A DNA stretch of 64,000 bases from Enterovibrio norvegicus_B (GCF_002876705.1 NZ_MDAG01000022.1:55578-119577); one strand, 5' to 3'; counted from the first letter of the stretch, positions 43,753 through 52,586 are shown. Notes: generated from the sequence alone by a model not told the origin. A program made the numbers and translations.

Positions 43753-43780
43753 AAAAAGCGCTCCCTAAGGAGCGCTTTTT
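43753..43780. terminator. Bidirectional terminator between the ABC operon and the chemoreceptor gene
   Basis: Perfect 12-bp stem with arms AAAAAGCGCTCC and GGAGCGCTTTTT and a 4-nt loop; A and T runs on both sides. Confidence 0.9.
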
Positions 43781-43810
43781 GATTCTTGGGTTTGTTCGAA
43801 GAGAAGACGA

Positions 43811-45109
43811 TTAACCCACGTTCAGTCCTGAAACTGTTTGAGCAACCGTCTGTGCGCTGCTCTTTATTTCTTCCATCACGCCTGACGCTTCGGATATTTG
43901 AGACTGACCTTTCTGGGCGGACTCTGAAACGCTCGACATCTTGCCAGTCGCTTCTGATGTCAATTCGCGATTCTTTTTCACTACGTCTGCTATTTCTGCC
44001 GTGGATTGACTAGTACGAGCCGCAAGTTGTCTGACTTCATCTGCTACCACTGCGAACCCTCGCCCTTGATCGCCAGCTCGAGCAGCTTCTATCGCCGCAT
44101 TCAGTGCCAGTAAGTTAGTTTGGTCGGCGATATCACTGATTGTTGAGACAATCGCTTCGATGCTTTTTGATTGCTCATTCAATTGCGATATAGATGAGGC
44201 TGTTTCTATGACCTGTTCGGAGATAGAGCGAGATGTCGACACTGTTGATGCAAGCACATCAGAACCTTGCTGTGCGACTTCCGCGGTTTTGACGGAGTTT
44301 GTGTACGCCACTTCTGCTGCAGAACGTATTGCCTGTTCTTGTTCGACTTTCTCGGTAATGTTAGAGGCAAACTTCACAACGCTGACAACCTTTCCTTTGC
44401 TATCAAATATAGGGTTGTAGGTGGCACGCAGCCAAAGTACACGGCCAGCACTGTCTTTGCGTTCAAACTGACCCGCTTTAAAATCTCCTGACGCGAGTTC
44501 AGCCCAAAAGTTAGGTTGGGCTTCGTAAAACGAATCTGGGCAGAACATGCGGTGATGCTTGCCTTGTATTTGCTCTAACGAGTAACCAACAGCACCAAGG
44601 AAGTTTGCGTTGGCGCTGATGATGGTGCCATCAGGTTGAAATTCAATTGTTGCCATAGATTTATCTAAGGCTTCTGATACAGCACTTTGTTGGTCTAGAC
44701 GGATTTTCTCTTTGGTGATGTCTGAAGCGATCTTCATTACACCCGTCACTGCACCATCAGTTTTTATCGGGAAGTAAGAGGCTTCTAACCAAATACGGTG
44801 GCCTTTACTGTTTAAGCGTGGAAAGGTGCCGTTTATCACTTCGCCTGAACGCAATCGCTCCCAAAATCGTTGGTACTCTGCACTGTTTGCAAGTTCTGGG
44901 TCACAAAGTTCTCTGTGATGTTTCCCCGTGACTTCCTCAAGAGAAAAACCAACTACTCCAAGGAAAATGGCATTGGCATGTTTCACGATGCCTTCGGGGG
45001 TGAAATAAATGGTCGCGATGCTGTTATTTATCGCATCTAAAATTGCTTGTTTTTCAGCGGCGCTTTCGCGGCTTGCTTGTAATTCTTTTTTTAATTTACC
45101 GTTGAACAT
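43811..45109 (-). CDS. Soluble PAS-PAS methyl-accepting chemotaxis protein (BdlA-like)
   Basis: 432-aa cytoplasmic receptor with no transmembrane segment. PAS 1 (about residues 20-130, ATIYFTPEGIVKHANAIFLG) and PAS 2 (about 145-255, ATIEFQPDGTIISANANFLG) both contain the GKHH(R) motif. They are followed by the MCP signalling domain with DQTNLLALNAAIEAARAG and FAVVADEVRQLAARTSQSTA. The same layout and size are found in P. aeruginosa BdlA and other Aer-like soluble sensors. The ligand is unknown; flavin, heme or a metabolite are all possible. It is convergent with the sugar operon. Confidence 0.92.
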   Translation of the reverse strand: MFNGKLKKELQASRESAAEKQAILDAINNSIATIYFTPEGIVKHANAIFLGVVGFSLEEVTGKHHRELCDPELANSAEYQRFWERLRSGEVINGTFPRLNSKGHRIWLEASYFPIKTDGAVTGVMKIASDITKEKIRLDQQSAVSEALDKSMATIEFQPDGTIISANANFLGAVGYSLEQIQGKHHRMFCPDSFYEAQPNFWAELASGDFKAGQFERKDSAGRVLWLRATYNPIFDSKGKVVSVVKFASNITEKVEQEQAIRSAAEVAYTNSVKTAEVAQQGSDVLASTVSTSRSISEQVIETASSISQLNEQSKSIEAIVSTISDIADQTNLLALNAAIEAARAGDQGRGFAVVADEVRQLAARTSQSTAEIADVVKKNRELTSEATGKMSSVSESAQKGQSQISEASGVMEEIKSSAQTVAQTVSGLNVG

Positions 45110-45354
45110 AATGACACCCTGTCGCGTTAAACGGCGGTACGCCGCAGAATTTTACGGGAAGTGAAACGCGCTGTTTAACCCATCATGGTTTACAGCTGTT
45201 CTATAAAATTAGCTGAAAAACAGTCGGAGTGTCTTTATTGTGAGTTGCAATGTGTAAAATTTAATGACAGGTTTGCGAGAGAGGAAGTGCTATGCGGCTG
45301 TTGTATGAAATATGCATCAACCCAAATAGCACCTATTCGGGTTGATGCACACGG
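45110..45354. other. Intergenic region with a long palindrome between the chemoreceptor and yfjD
   Basis: 245 bp. The right end contains a hairpin at 45314-45348: 10-bp arms GCATCAACCC/GGGTTGATGC plus an inner 5-bp stem AATAG/CTATT around a 3-nt loop. It begins 7 bp past the yfjD stop codon, so it may be the yfjD terminator, although no T tract follows on that strand. The rest must hold the promoter of the chemoreceptor gene. Confidence 0.55.
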
Positions 45355-46629
45355 TTAGCTTTGGGGCGTTTTAGGGACGGGAAGTATTTTTACCTGCTTA
45401 ATCATGTTTTCAGCCACATCGATGATCTCCATTTGGTGGCCTTCCACTTCAATGCTCACTTGGCAATCAGGAATGTCTTCGAGGTGTTCCAAGATCAGGC
45501 CATTCAATGTGCGCGGTCCATCCGTCGGTAACGCCCAGTTTAAACTCTTGTTCAAATCACGGATGTTCGCACTGCCTTCGATCATGTAACTGCCATCAGG
45601 CAATGCTGTGATTTCTTCCGCAAGGCTTGGCGAAAGCGACGTCGTGAATTCACCGACAATTTCTTCCAAGATATCTTCTAACGTGACCAAACCAATGATG
45701 TCGCCATACTCATCGACAATCAGACCGATACGTTCTTTATTGCGTTGGAATTTGAGCATTTGGACATTGAGCGGTGTTCCTTCGGGGATGTAGTACACCT
45801 CGTCAGCAGCACGTAGCAAGTTCTCTTTGTTGAACTCATTTTCCACCATCATTCGGTAGGCTTCACGGACACGCAGCATGCCGACGACTTCGTCAATGTT
45901 GTCGCGGTAGAGCACCATTCTTCCATGAGGGGCATGGGTAAGTTGGCGCATGATGGCTTTCCAATCATCGTTGACATTGATGCCCGTGATTTCATTGCGC
46001 GGCACCATGATGTCATTAACAGCGATTTCTTCGAGCTCAAGGATGGAAATCAACATGTCTTGGTGACGGCGAGGGATAAGCCCACCCGCTTCATTGACCA
46101 CGGTTCTTAATTCTTCCGAGCTTAAATGGTCTTTACCGTCATGGCTGGTGGTGAGCCCAAGCAAACGAAGGAAGCCATTCGTTATGCCATTGATCAACCA
46201 AACCAGCGGGTACATCACCTTCATCAGTATGTTAAGCAATATGCTGCTGGTGTAGGAAACGCGCTCAGGGTAAATAGCGGCCAAGGTTTTAGGCGTGACT
46301 TCTGCAAAGACAAGAACAACGAGGGTGAGGCCACCTGTGGCGATCGCAACACCAGCATCGCCGTAGAGGCGCATGCCTAAAATGGTGGCAATGGCAGAGG
46401 CCAGAATATTGACGAGGTTGTTGCCGATCAATATAAGACCGATCAACCTATCTGGACGATCTAGCAGCTTTTCTACACGTTTAGCGCCTTTATGCCCTTG
46501 ATTAGCAAGGTGCCTAAGCCGGTAACGGTTTAGCGCCATCATACCGGTTTCTGAACCGGAAAAATAAGCGGATATGAAGATGAGCAATACCAAAAGGGAC
46601 GCGAGTGTTCCCGTCGATATGTCGTCCAA
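45355..46629 (-). CDS. yfjD: CNNM/CorB family membrane protein (YfjD), DUF21 with CBS and CorC domains
   Basis: 424-aa inner-membrane protein implicated in Mg2+/Co2+ resistance or efflux. The DUF21 transmembrane part is residues about 10-185 with AYFSGSETGMMALNRYRL near the start. A CBS pair follows (NDIMVPRNEITGIN and IGLIVDEYGDIIGLVTLEDILEEIVGEF). The CorC/HlyC C-terminal domain has GSANIRDLNKSLNWALP. It lies upstream of ypjD and ffh, the same neighbours as in Vibrio. Confidence 0.93.
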   Translation of the reverse strand: MDDISTGTLASLLVLLIFISAYFSGSETGMMALNRYRLRHLANQGHKGAKRVEKLLDRPDRLIGLILIGNNLVNILASAIATILGMRLYGDAGVAIATGGLTLVVLVFAEVTPKTLAAIYPERVSYTSSILLNILMKVMYPLVWLINGITNGFLRLLGLTTSHDGKDHLSSEELRTVVNEAGGLIPRRHQDMLISILELEEIAVNDIMVPRNEITGINVNDDWKAIMRQLTHAPHGRMVLYRDNIDEVVGMLRVREAYRMMVENEFNKENLLRAADEVYYIPEGTPLNVQMLKFQRNKERIGLIVDEYGDIIGLVTLEDILEEIVGEFTTSLSPSLAEEITALPDGSYMIEGSANIRDLNKSLNWALPTDGPRTLNGLILEHLEDIPDCQVSIEVEGHQMEIIDVAENMIKQVKILPVPKTPQS

Positions 46630-46759
46630 ACTGTAAATTCCTTTTTATTGTGTTCAACCCTAATTAAGGGCAAAGATCGCACTCGCTGTCAAACTCAATG
46701 GTGATAATTCTACCGGTTACACTCAATATGCGTTTTGACAGCGAATGAAGGTGTGGTGT

Positions 46760-47554
46760 CTAGGCGATAATGACTTCACGAACAAAGCGACTGCCAAAGT
46801 AGGCCAGGGTCAGTAAAAATGCGCCCACGATACTGATCCAGATGACGCGGCGACCACGCCATCCTGAGCGATAATGCCCCCACAGCAAGACGCCATATAC
46901 AACCCATGCCATTGCGGAAAGCACCGCTTTATGCGCTTTACCTTGCGCAATCATGTCTTGCACGAACACAGCACCCGTTACCAGTGTGAGGGTGAGCAGC
47001 ACTTCACCAATCAAAATGATGTTGAAGAGTTGGCGTTCAACTGCCATCAATGGTGGGAGGTTTGGGTTCATTACCAGCTTTTTCTTATTCTTTAATTGGT
47101 GATCGAGCCAGGCCAATTGAATGGCGTATAAGGTGGCGATCATCAAGGTGGAATAAGAGAACAAGGCCAACGAAATATGAATCAATACCTGGGGGTTGGC
47201 TTCTAAGTGCGTGATAAAAGCGCCAGGCAATAAGGTGGCTGCGGCGAGGTTAATCGCAGAGAAGCTATAGACAACGGGGAGCAATACCCACACCCGCATT
47301 CTGAACATTAAGCCTGTTGTCATTGCGGCAATGATAAAGCTAATCAGTGATGCCACATTGAGAATGCTGAGGTTTTGCCCACTAGATGCATCAATAAGGT
47401 CGAAAAGAAGGTAGGCATGAAGGGCTAACGCGCCGCTTGCGCTAAGAAACACTGAGCGTGCTGGGATCTGGCTAGGGCCAGACAAGCCGGGAATGATCTG
47501 TATGAGCGCTGCAAAGTAAAGCAGTGCGGCAGTAATGGCGATTAAGATATCCAT
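46760..47554 (-). CDS. ypjD: YpjD, CcsA/cytochrome c assembly-like inner-membrane protein
   Basis: About 264-aa membrane protein with eight hydrophobic segments, of the CcsA/HemX-like family. Seen: IHISLALFSYSTLMIATLYAIQ and the tryptophan-rich WVVYGVLLWGHYRSGWRGRR near the C-terminus. Function is not established in enterobacteria. The start is uncertain: ATG 47554 (MDILIAITAALLYF) looks like family starts, while ATG 47590 has AAGG at a good distance. Divergent from ffh. Confidence 0.86.
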   Translation of the reverse strand: MDILIAITAALLYFAALIQIIPGLSGPSQIPARSVFLSASGALALHAYLLFDLIDASSGQNLSILNVASLISFIIAAMTTGLMFRMRVWVLLPVVYSFSAINLAAATLLPGAFITHLEANPQVLIHISLALFSYSTLMIATLYAIQLAWLDHQLKNKKKLVMNPNLPPLMAVERQLFNIILIGEVLLTLTLVTGAVFVQDMIAQGKAHKAVLSAMAWVVYGVLLWGHYRSGWRGRRVIWISIVGAFLLTLAYFGSRFVREVIIA

Positions 47555-47914
47555 GTATTTTTCAGCATCGTCGCATGAAAATGAAAACATCGAGTATACC
47601 TTGCTCAACCCTTCGTCGCTATTCAAGGGCATGGATCTTTAGGGGTTATCGCTGCGTAACGCGCTACAGCGCACTGCTTTTGCGTGCTGCAGACATTATT
47701 ACATTTCCCTATTTATGTACTTTGCCGGCCAATTTCGCCCCTATATTTAACCGAGACCAATAAAGAAAGTGATATAGGCACTTTAAAACTATCGTTGAAG
47801 GCATCATGTTAGCGAGAAGGATAATGCGTTATAATCGCGGCAATTTTGTGTTTATCGCCACTTAAGCCTCATTAATTGAAGTCGTGGCACCGCCGCGTAG
47901 AGAGCGAGTAGGAC
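47555..47914. promoter_or_regulatory. ypjD / ffh divergent region
   Basis: 360 bp without a gene. A clear -10 TATAAT lies at 47830-47835 on the plus strand, about 80 bp before ffh, but its -35 (TGTTAG at 47807) is poor, so the ffh promoter is only tentative. Confidence 0.45.
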
Positions 47915-49291
47915 ATGTTTGAAAACTTAACAGATCGTCTATCCCGAACGCTGAAGAACATCAGCGGTCGTGGCCGTCTTACTGAAGACAATATTAAAGA
48001 CACCTTGCGCGAAGTGCGCATGGCGTTGCTGGAAGCGGATGTTGCCCTTCCTGTTGTGCGTGAATTCGTCAAACGCGTAAAAGAAGCCGCGGTTGGTCTT
48101 GAAGTATCAAAGAGTCTGACGCCAGGTCAGGAATTCATCAAGATTGTTCAATCTGAACTTGAAGCGGTGATGGGTGAATCTAACGCAGAGTTAGATCTTG
48201 CTTCGCAGCCGCCTGCAGTTGTCTTGATGGCCGGTCTACAAGGTGCGGGTAAAACAACCAGCGTCGGTAAACTGGGTAAGATGCTTAAAGAGCGTCATAA
48301 GAAAAAGGTACTGGTTGTGTCTGCCGACGTTTATCGCCCTGCGGCGATCAAACAGTTGGAAACCTTGGCAACCGATGTGGGTATCGACTTCTTCCCCTCT
48401 TCAACTGATCAAAGCCCAGTCGACATTGCCAAAGCAGCATTGGCACACGGCAAACTAAAATTCTATGACGTTGTCATCGTCGATACCGCAGGTCGCCTGC
48501 ACGTCGACGAAGAAATGATGGACGAAATTAAAGACGTCCACGCTGCCATTAACCCAATTGAAACGCTGTTCGTGGTTGACGCCATGATCGGTCAAGATGC
48601 GGCGACCACGGCGAAAGCCTTCAACGATGCATTACCACTTACGGGTGTGATCCTGACGAAAGTCGATGGTGATGCACGTGGTGGTGCGGCATTGTCTGTT
48701 CGTCATATCACGGGTAAACCGATTAAGTTCTTGGGTGTGGGTGAAAAAACCGACGCACTTGAACCGTTCCACCCTGATCGTGTTGCAAGCCGTATTCTAG
48801 GCATGGGTGACGTATTGTCACTGATTGAAGACCTAGAGCGCAATGTCGACAAAGACAAAGCGGAACAACTTGCGAAGAAGTTTAAAGAGAAGAAAGGCTT
48901 CGATTTACAAGATTTTCGCGATCAGCTGCAGCAGATGAAAAACATGGGCGGCATGATGGGAATGATGGATAAGCTTCCGGGCATGTCTAACCTTCCTGAT
49001 GATGTGAAGAACCAAGTGGACGACAAAATGTTTGTTCAAATGGAAGCCATCATTAATTCCATGACAGCGAAAGAACGCGCTCGCCCAGACTTGATTAAAG
49101 GTTCACGCAAGAAACGTATTGCTGCGGGTTCTGGTACTCAGGTTCAAGACGTTAACCGCTTGCTTAAACAATTTACCCAGATGCAGAAGATGATGAAAAA
49201 AATGCAGAAGGGTGGAATGAAGAACATGATGCGCAATATGAAAGGCATGATGGGTGGTATGGGCGGCGGTGGCGGCATGTTCCCACGCTAA
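47915..49291 (+). CDS. ffh: Signal recognition particle protein Ffh
   Basis: 458-aa SRP54-type GTPase that delivers ribosome-nascent chains to the membrane with 4.5S RNA. N domain, then G domain with Walker A GLQGAGKTTSVGKL at residue 107 and DTAGRLHVDEEMM, TKVDGDARGG. The C-terminal M domain is very rich in Met (MKNMGGMMGMMDKLPGM, then MMKKMQKGGMKNM), binding RNA and signal sequences. It sits upstream of rpsP, as in nearly all gammaproteobacteria. Confidence 0.97.
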   Translation: MFENLTDRLSRTLKNISGRGRLTEDNIKDTLREVRMALLEADVALPVVREFVKRVKEAAVGLEVSKSLTPGQEFIKIVQSELEAVMGESNAELDLASQPPAVVLMAGLQGAGKTTSVGKLGKMLKERHKKKVLVVSADVYRPAAIKQLETLATDVGIDFFPSSTDQSPVDIAKAALAHGKLKFYDVVIVDTAGRLHVDEEMMDEIKDVHAAINPIETLFVVDAMIGQDAATTAKAFNDALPLTGVILTKVDGDARGGAALSVRHITGKPIKFLGVGEKTDALEPFHPDRVASRILGMGDVLSLIEDLERNVDKDKAEQLAKKFKEKKGFDLQDFRDQLQQMKNMGGMMGMMDKLPGMSNLPDDVKNQVDDKMFVQMEAIINSMTAKERARPDLIKGSRKKRIAAGSGTQVQDVNRLLKQFTQMQKMMKKMQKGGMKNMMRNMKGMMGGMGGGGGMFPR

Positions 49292-49345
49292 ATACTTTCT
49301 TCCTTCCTTATATAACGAAGACTTAAAGCGGCGGAGTTTCGCTAA

Positions 49346-49404
49346 GTGATTGAATGCTTCTTACAGCTGGTGCTTTTTTAGCTAAAGCAGTTGCATTCGA
49401 TCAC
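49346..49404 (+). repeat. Long inverted repeat in the ffh-rpsP spacer
   Basis: Left arm GTGATTGAATGC (49346-49357) pairs with GCATTCGATCAC (49393-49404) over 12 positions with a single G-U pair. The right arm overlaps the -35 of the likely rpsP promoter. The intervening 35 nt include a T6 run. It could be an ffh terminator, an operator, or both. Confidence 0.55.
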
Positions 49405-49418
49405 AGAAAGCGTAAAAT
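49391..49418 (+). promoter_or_regulatory. Probable promoter of the rpsP operon
   Basis: -35 TTGCAT (49391-49396), 16-bp spacer, -10 TAAAAT (49413-49418). The transcript would begin about 70 nt before rpsP and include the leader hairpin at 49442-49463. Confidence 0.6.
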
Positions 49419-49441
49419 TCCGAGGCTTTATTTTGGCACGA

Positions 49442-49463
49442 GGCCCCGTACTACTACGGGGCC
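49442..49463 (+). other. Leader hairpin upstream of rpsP
   Basis: Perfect 9-bp stem GGCCCCGTA/TACGGGGCC with a 4-nt loop, ending 30 bp before the rpsP start. Followed by AATTTAATT rather than a T tract. Possibly involved in autogenous control or mRNA stability. Confidence 0.6.
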
Positions 49464-49493
49464 AATTTAATTCAGTAATGCAAAGAGGACGAT

Positions 49494-49742
49494 ATGGTAA
49501 CCATTCGTTTGGCACGTCACGGCGCTAAAAAGCGTCCATTCTATCAAATCGTTGTTGCCGACAGCCGCCAAGCGCGCGACGGTCGTTTCATCGAGAAAGT
49601 AGGTTTCTTCAACCCTATCGCACAGGGTCAAGAAGAGAAGCTGCGTCTAGACCTGGATCGCGTTAACCATTGGGTTGGCGAAGGTGCAGCTGTTTCTGAC
49701 CGCGTAGCACGACTGATCAAAGACGCAGCGAAAGCGGCGTAA
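49494..49742 (+). CDS. rpsP: 30S ribosomal protein S16
   Basis: 82-aa small-subunit protein. The start MVTIRLARHGAKKRPFYQIV with ADSRQARDGRFIEKVGFFNP is the universal S16 signature. First gene of the rpsP-rimM-trmD-rplS operon, with a GAGGA ribosome site. Confidence 0.98.
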   Translation: MVTIRLARHGAKKRPFYQIVVADSRQARDGRFIEKVGFFNPIAQGQEEKLRLDLDRVNHWVGEGAAVSDRVARLIKDAAKAA

Positions 49743-49770
49743 TTAATCAGTGTCAGGGTTGAAAGAAAAG

Positions 49771-50298
49771 ATGAGTGAGCAAGAAAAGGTTGTAGTAGGC
49801 AAGCTAGGTTCTTCTTATGGCATCCGTGGCTGGCTCAAAGTTTTTTCTTACACTGAAAATGCTGAAAGTATTTTTGACTACAAACCTTGGTTCATCAAGG
49901 TGCGTGGCGAGTGGCAAGAGTTTCAAGTCGAAGACTGGAAACGCCACGGTCAAGGGTGGGTTGGCAAATTGAATGGTCTGGATCTGCGTGAAGACGCTCA
50001 GGCTATGACAAATGCTGAAATCGCTATTAATGCAGACGCTTTACCTGCGCTGTCAGATGAAGAATTCTACTGGCGCGAATTGTTCGGAATGGACGTGTTC
50101 ACGACCCAAGGTTACAACCTTGGTAAAGTCACTGACATTTTGGAAACAGGTTCTAACGATGTATTGGTAGTGGCTGCCAATGTGAAAGATGCTTTTGGTA
50201 AGAAGGAACGACTAGTACCGTTCCTCGATGGGCAAGTCATCAAGCTGATTGATCGCTCTGCTCAACGGATCGAAGTTGACTGGGATCCTGGATTTTAA
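49771..50298 (+). CDS. rimM: Ribosome maturation factor RimM
   Basis: 175-aa 16S processing factor that binds S19 during 30S assembly. N-terminal beta-barrel (VVVGKLGSSYGIRGWLKVFSY) and C-terminal PRC-barrel (EEFYWRELFGMDVFTTQG, RLVPFLDGQVIKLIDRSAQR) are both complete. The ATG at 49771 is chosen; a GTG at 49750 in frame would add seven residues but has no ribosome site. Confidence 0.95.
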   Translation: MSEQEKVVVGKLGSSYGIRGWLKVFSYTENAESIFDYKPWFIKVRGEWQEFQVEDWKRHGQGWVGKLNGLDLREDAQAMTNAEIAINADALPALSDEEFYWRELFGMDVFTTQGYNLGKVTDILETGSNDVLVVAANVKDAFGKKERLVPFLDGQVIKLIDRSAQRIEVDWDPGF

Positions 50299-50335
50299 AT
50301 CCCCCGGTAACGTTTAAAGTCATGGGAGAGGAAAT

Positions 50336-51082
50336 ATGTGGGTTGGTGTTATCAGCCTTTTTCCTGAGATGTTCCGTGCTGTTACCGAATTTGGGGTAAC
50401 TGGCCAGGCGGTAAAAAAAGGCCTGCTCAAGGTAGAAACGTGGAATCCCCGCGATTTTACCCATGACAAACACCGGACTGTCGATGACCGTCCATATGGT
50501 GGAGGCCCGGGCATGTTGATGATGGTACAGCCTTTGCGCGATGCCATTGAAGCTGCCAAAAATACCGCCGGAGGCAAGGCGAAAGTGGTTTACCTATCAC
50601 CTCAAGGCCGTAAGCTTGATCAAGCTGGTGTTGAGGAGCTGGCGCAGAACGAGAAGTTGATTCTTATCTGTGGACGCTATGAAGGAGTAGACGAGCGCAT
50701 TATACAAACCGAAGTCGATGAAGAATGGTCTATCGGTGATTTTGTGCTCAGTGGAGGCGAACTGCCTGCCATGACGTTAGTGGATGCAGTGGCTCGGTTT
50801 GTTCCGGGTGTACTGGGAGACTTTGCGTCAGCAGAAGAAGATTCTTTTGCAAATGGCTTGCTAGATTGCCCGCACTACACGCGACCTGAAGTATTAGACG
50901 GATTAGAAGTACCTGCGGTACTGAAGTCTGGCAATCATCAGGACATTCGCCGTTGGCGACTACAACAGTCGCTAGGCCGAACCTGGCTCAGAAGACCAGA
51001 GCTCCTGGAAAACCTAGCTCTGACTGACGAACAGGAATTACTGCTTGCAGCGTTCATTAGTGAACACAATGCAAGTACCTAA
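50336..51082 (+). CDS. trmD: tRNA (guanine-37-N1)-methyltransferase
   Basis: 248-aa SPOUT methyltransferase that makes m1G37 and prevents frameshifting. It starts MWVGVISLFPEMF. The knotted SAM site includes YLSPQGRKLDQ, LICGRYEGVDERI and SIGDFVLSGGELPAMTLVDA. It has a strong ribosome site, GGGAGAGGA. Confidence 0.97.
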   Translation: MWVGVISLFPEMFRAVTEFGVTGQAVKKGLLKVETWNPRDFTHDKHRTVDDRPYGGGPGMLMMVQPLRDAIEAAKNTAGGKAKVVYLSPQGRKLDQAGVEELAQNEKLILICGRYEGVDERIIQTEVDEEWSIGDFVLSGGELPAMTLVDAVARFVPGVLGDFASAEEDSFANGLLDCPHYTRPEVLDGLEVPAVLKSGNHQDIRRWRLQQSLGRTWLRRPELLENLALTDEQELLLAAFISEHNAST

Positions 51083-51118
51083 ACATACTTAGTATCAGTT
51101 TATTCTAGGGTATAGAAA

Positions 51119-51472
51119 ATGAGTAACATCATCAAAGCGCTCGAAGAAGAGCAACTTAAGCAAGACCTTCCTGAAATCAAAGTGGGTGACACTGTTGTTA
51201 TTCAGGTTAAAGTTAAAGAAGGTAACCGTGAGCGTCTACAGGCCTATGAAGGTGTTGTAATCGCGAAGCGTAACCGTGGTCTACACTCTGCAATCACCGT
51301 TCGTAAGATCTCTAACGGCGAAGGCGTTGAGCGTGTATTCCAAATCCACTCGCCAGTGGTTGACAGCATTACTGTTAAGCGCCGCGGTGCAGTACGTCGT
51401 GCCAAACTGTACTACCTGCGTGAGCGTTCTGGTAAGGCAGCTCGTATCAAAGAGCGTCTGGCTAAGAAATAA
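51119..51472 (+). CDS. rplS: 50S ribosomal protein L19
   Basis: 117-aa large-subunit protein with IKVGDTVVIQVKVKEGNRERL split across strands, IAKRNRGLHSAITVRKIS and VKRRGAVRRAKLYYLRERSG near the C-terminus, all standard L19 motifs. Last gene of the operon, followed by a terminator. Confidence 0.98.
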   Translation: MSNIIKALEEEQLKQDLPEIKVGDTVVIQVKVKEGNRERLQAYEGVVIAKRNRGLHSAITVRKISNGEGVERVFQIHSPVVDSITVKRRGAVRRAKLYYLRERSGKAARIKERLAKK

Positions 51473-51509
51473 TCGCTCCGGCGTTTATGATCCCTTCAAA
51501 GGGATAGCG

Positions 51510-51542
51510 AAAAGCCCGCCATTTGGCGGGCTTTTCTTTTTT
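51510..51542 (+). terminator. Terminator after rplS
   Basis: Eleven-bp stem AAAAGCCCGCC/GGCGGGCTTTT with a 4-nt loop, then CTTTTTT. A small hairpin TCCCTTCAAAGGGA (51491-51504) precedes it. Confidence 0.92.
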
Positions 51543-51612
51543 GTACATTTACGTTCATGGTGTGCTTGTCGATACTTCCCTATAATGCGTTTTCGCATAA
51601 GGAGAAATACGC

Positions 51613-52284
51613 GTGCAGTACGATTGGATTTTGTTTGATGCCGATGAAACCCTGTTTTCATTCGATGCATATTTAGGTTTGCAAACCCTGTTTTCTCGAT
51701 TGGGTGTCGAATTCACACGCACTGATTTCGATGAGTACCAAAAAGTAAATAAGCCGCTGTGGGTGAAGTACCAAGACGGTGAAATTAATGCAAAACAGCT
51801 TCAAGAAGACCGTTTTATCATTTGGTCTGATCGCCTCAATATTCCTCCCTTTGAACTCAATCGCCTTTTCCTCGAAGCCATGGCTGATATCTGTAAGCCG
51901 CTCGAGTTTGTCAGCGATATCGTTCCTCTGCTTTCTCAACAAGCAAAGCTTGGCATTATCACCAATGGCTTCACACAGCTTCAGCAAGTCAGATTAGAAA
52001 AAACAGGACTCAGTGCCTTTTTTGATCTTGTGGTGATATCGGAAGAAGTGGGCGTGGCTAAACCCGATCCTGCTATTTTTCATTTGGCCTTTGAGCAAAT
52101 GGGTCAGCCCGCGCTTTCTCGTGTACTGATGGTTGGGGACAATCCTGACTCTGATATTTTGGGTGGCATGAATGCCGGCATTGATACGTGTTGGCTGAAT
52201 GTTGATAGCAAACCTGTACCAGAAGGCATTGCGCCTACCTATGTTGTTTCCTCTTGGAAAGCGCTGGGCGCTGCGTTGTTATAA
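51613..52284 (+). CDS. yjjG: Pyrimidine 5'-nucleotidase YjjG (HAD family)
   Basis: 223-aa HAD hydrolase; the E. coli homologue dephosphorylates dUMP, dTMP and non-canonical nucleotides. Motif I FDADETLFSFDAYLGL (nucleophile Asp), motif II ITNGFTQLQQVRL, motif III Lys in VAKPDPAIF and motif IV MVGDNPDSDILGG. Start GTG 51613 with GGAGA 12 nt upstream. Stand-alone gene with its own terminator. Confidence 0.92.
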   Translation: MQYDWILFDADETLFSFDAYLGLQTLFSRLGVEFTRTDFDEYQKVNKPLWVKYQDGEINAKQLQEDRFIIWSDRLNIPPFELNRLFLEAMADICKPLEFVSDIVPLLSQQAKLGIITNGFTQLQQVRLEKTGLSAFFDLVVISEEVGVAKPDPAIFHLAFEQMGQPALSRVLMVGDNPDSDILGGMNAGIDTCWLNVDSKPVPEGIAPTYVVSSWKALGAALL

Positions 52285-52308
52285 CCGCTGACGATGATTT
52301 GGTCATGA

Positions 52309-52340
52309 AGACGGAACGTTTAGCGTTTCGTCTTTTTTTT
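52309..52340 (+). terminator. Terminator after yjjG
   Basis: Ten-bp stem AGACGGAACG/CGTTTCGTCT (one G-T pair) with a 5-nt loop and seven T. Confidence 0.9.
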
Positions 52341-52586
52341 GGCTAGTGCATTTCTCTGTCGTGAATTCTCTCGAGCAAGTATGACCCTGATTCCATAAAT
52401 TTAGGGATTCGCAGGAGGTGTCAAAGATAGAACATCGCTTGAGATACAAACACGCTTCACTGTCTAAAACGTCAGCGATTGATCGGCATATGGCGGGGTT
52501 TCTTTCCTCGCCCAATATGACGGCTCAAGCCAGTTCACTGCGCGTTTTTCTGGCAATCATGCCATTAAAATCAGAGGAGAGCGGCA
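52341..52586. other. Spacer upstream of the HdeD-family gene
   Basis: 246 bp without a convincing gene. A 60-codon open frame (52418-52600) starting GTG has no recognisable content and overlaps the next start. A promoter for the HdeD-family gene should be here but none is clear. Confidence 0.45.
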
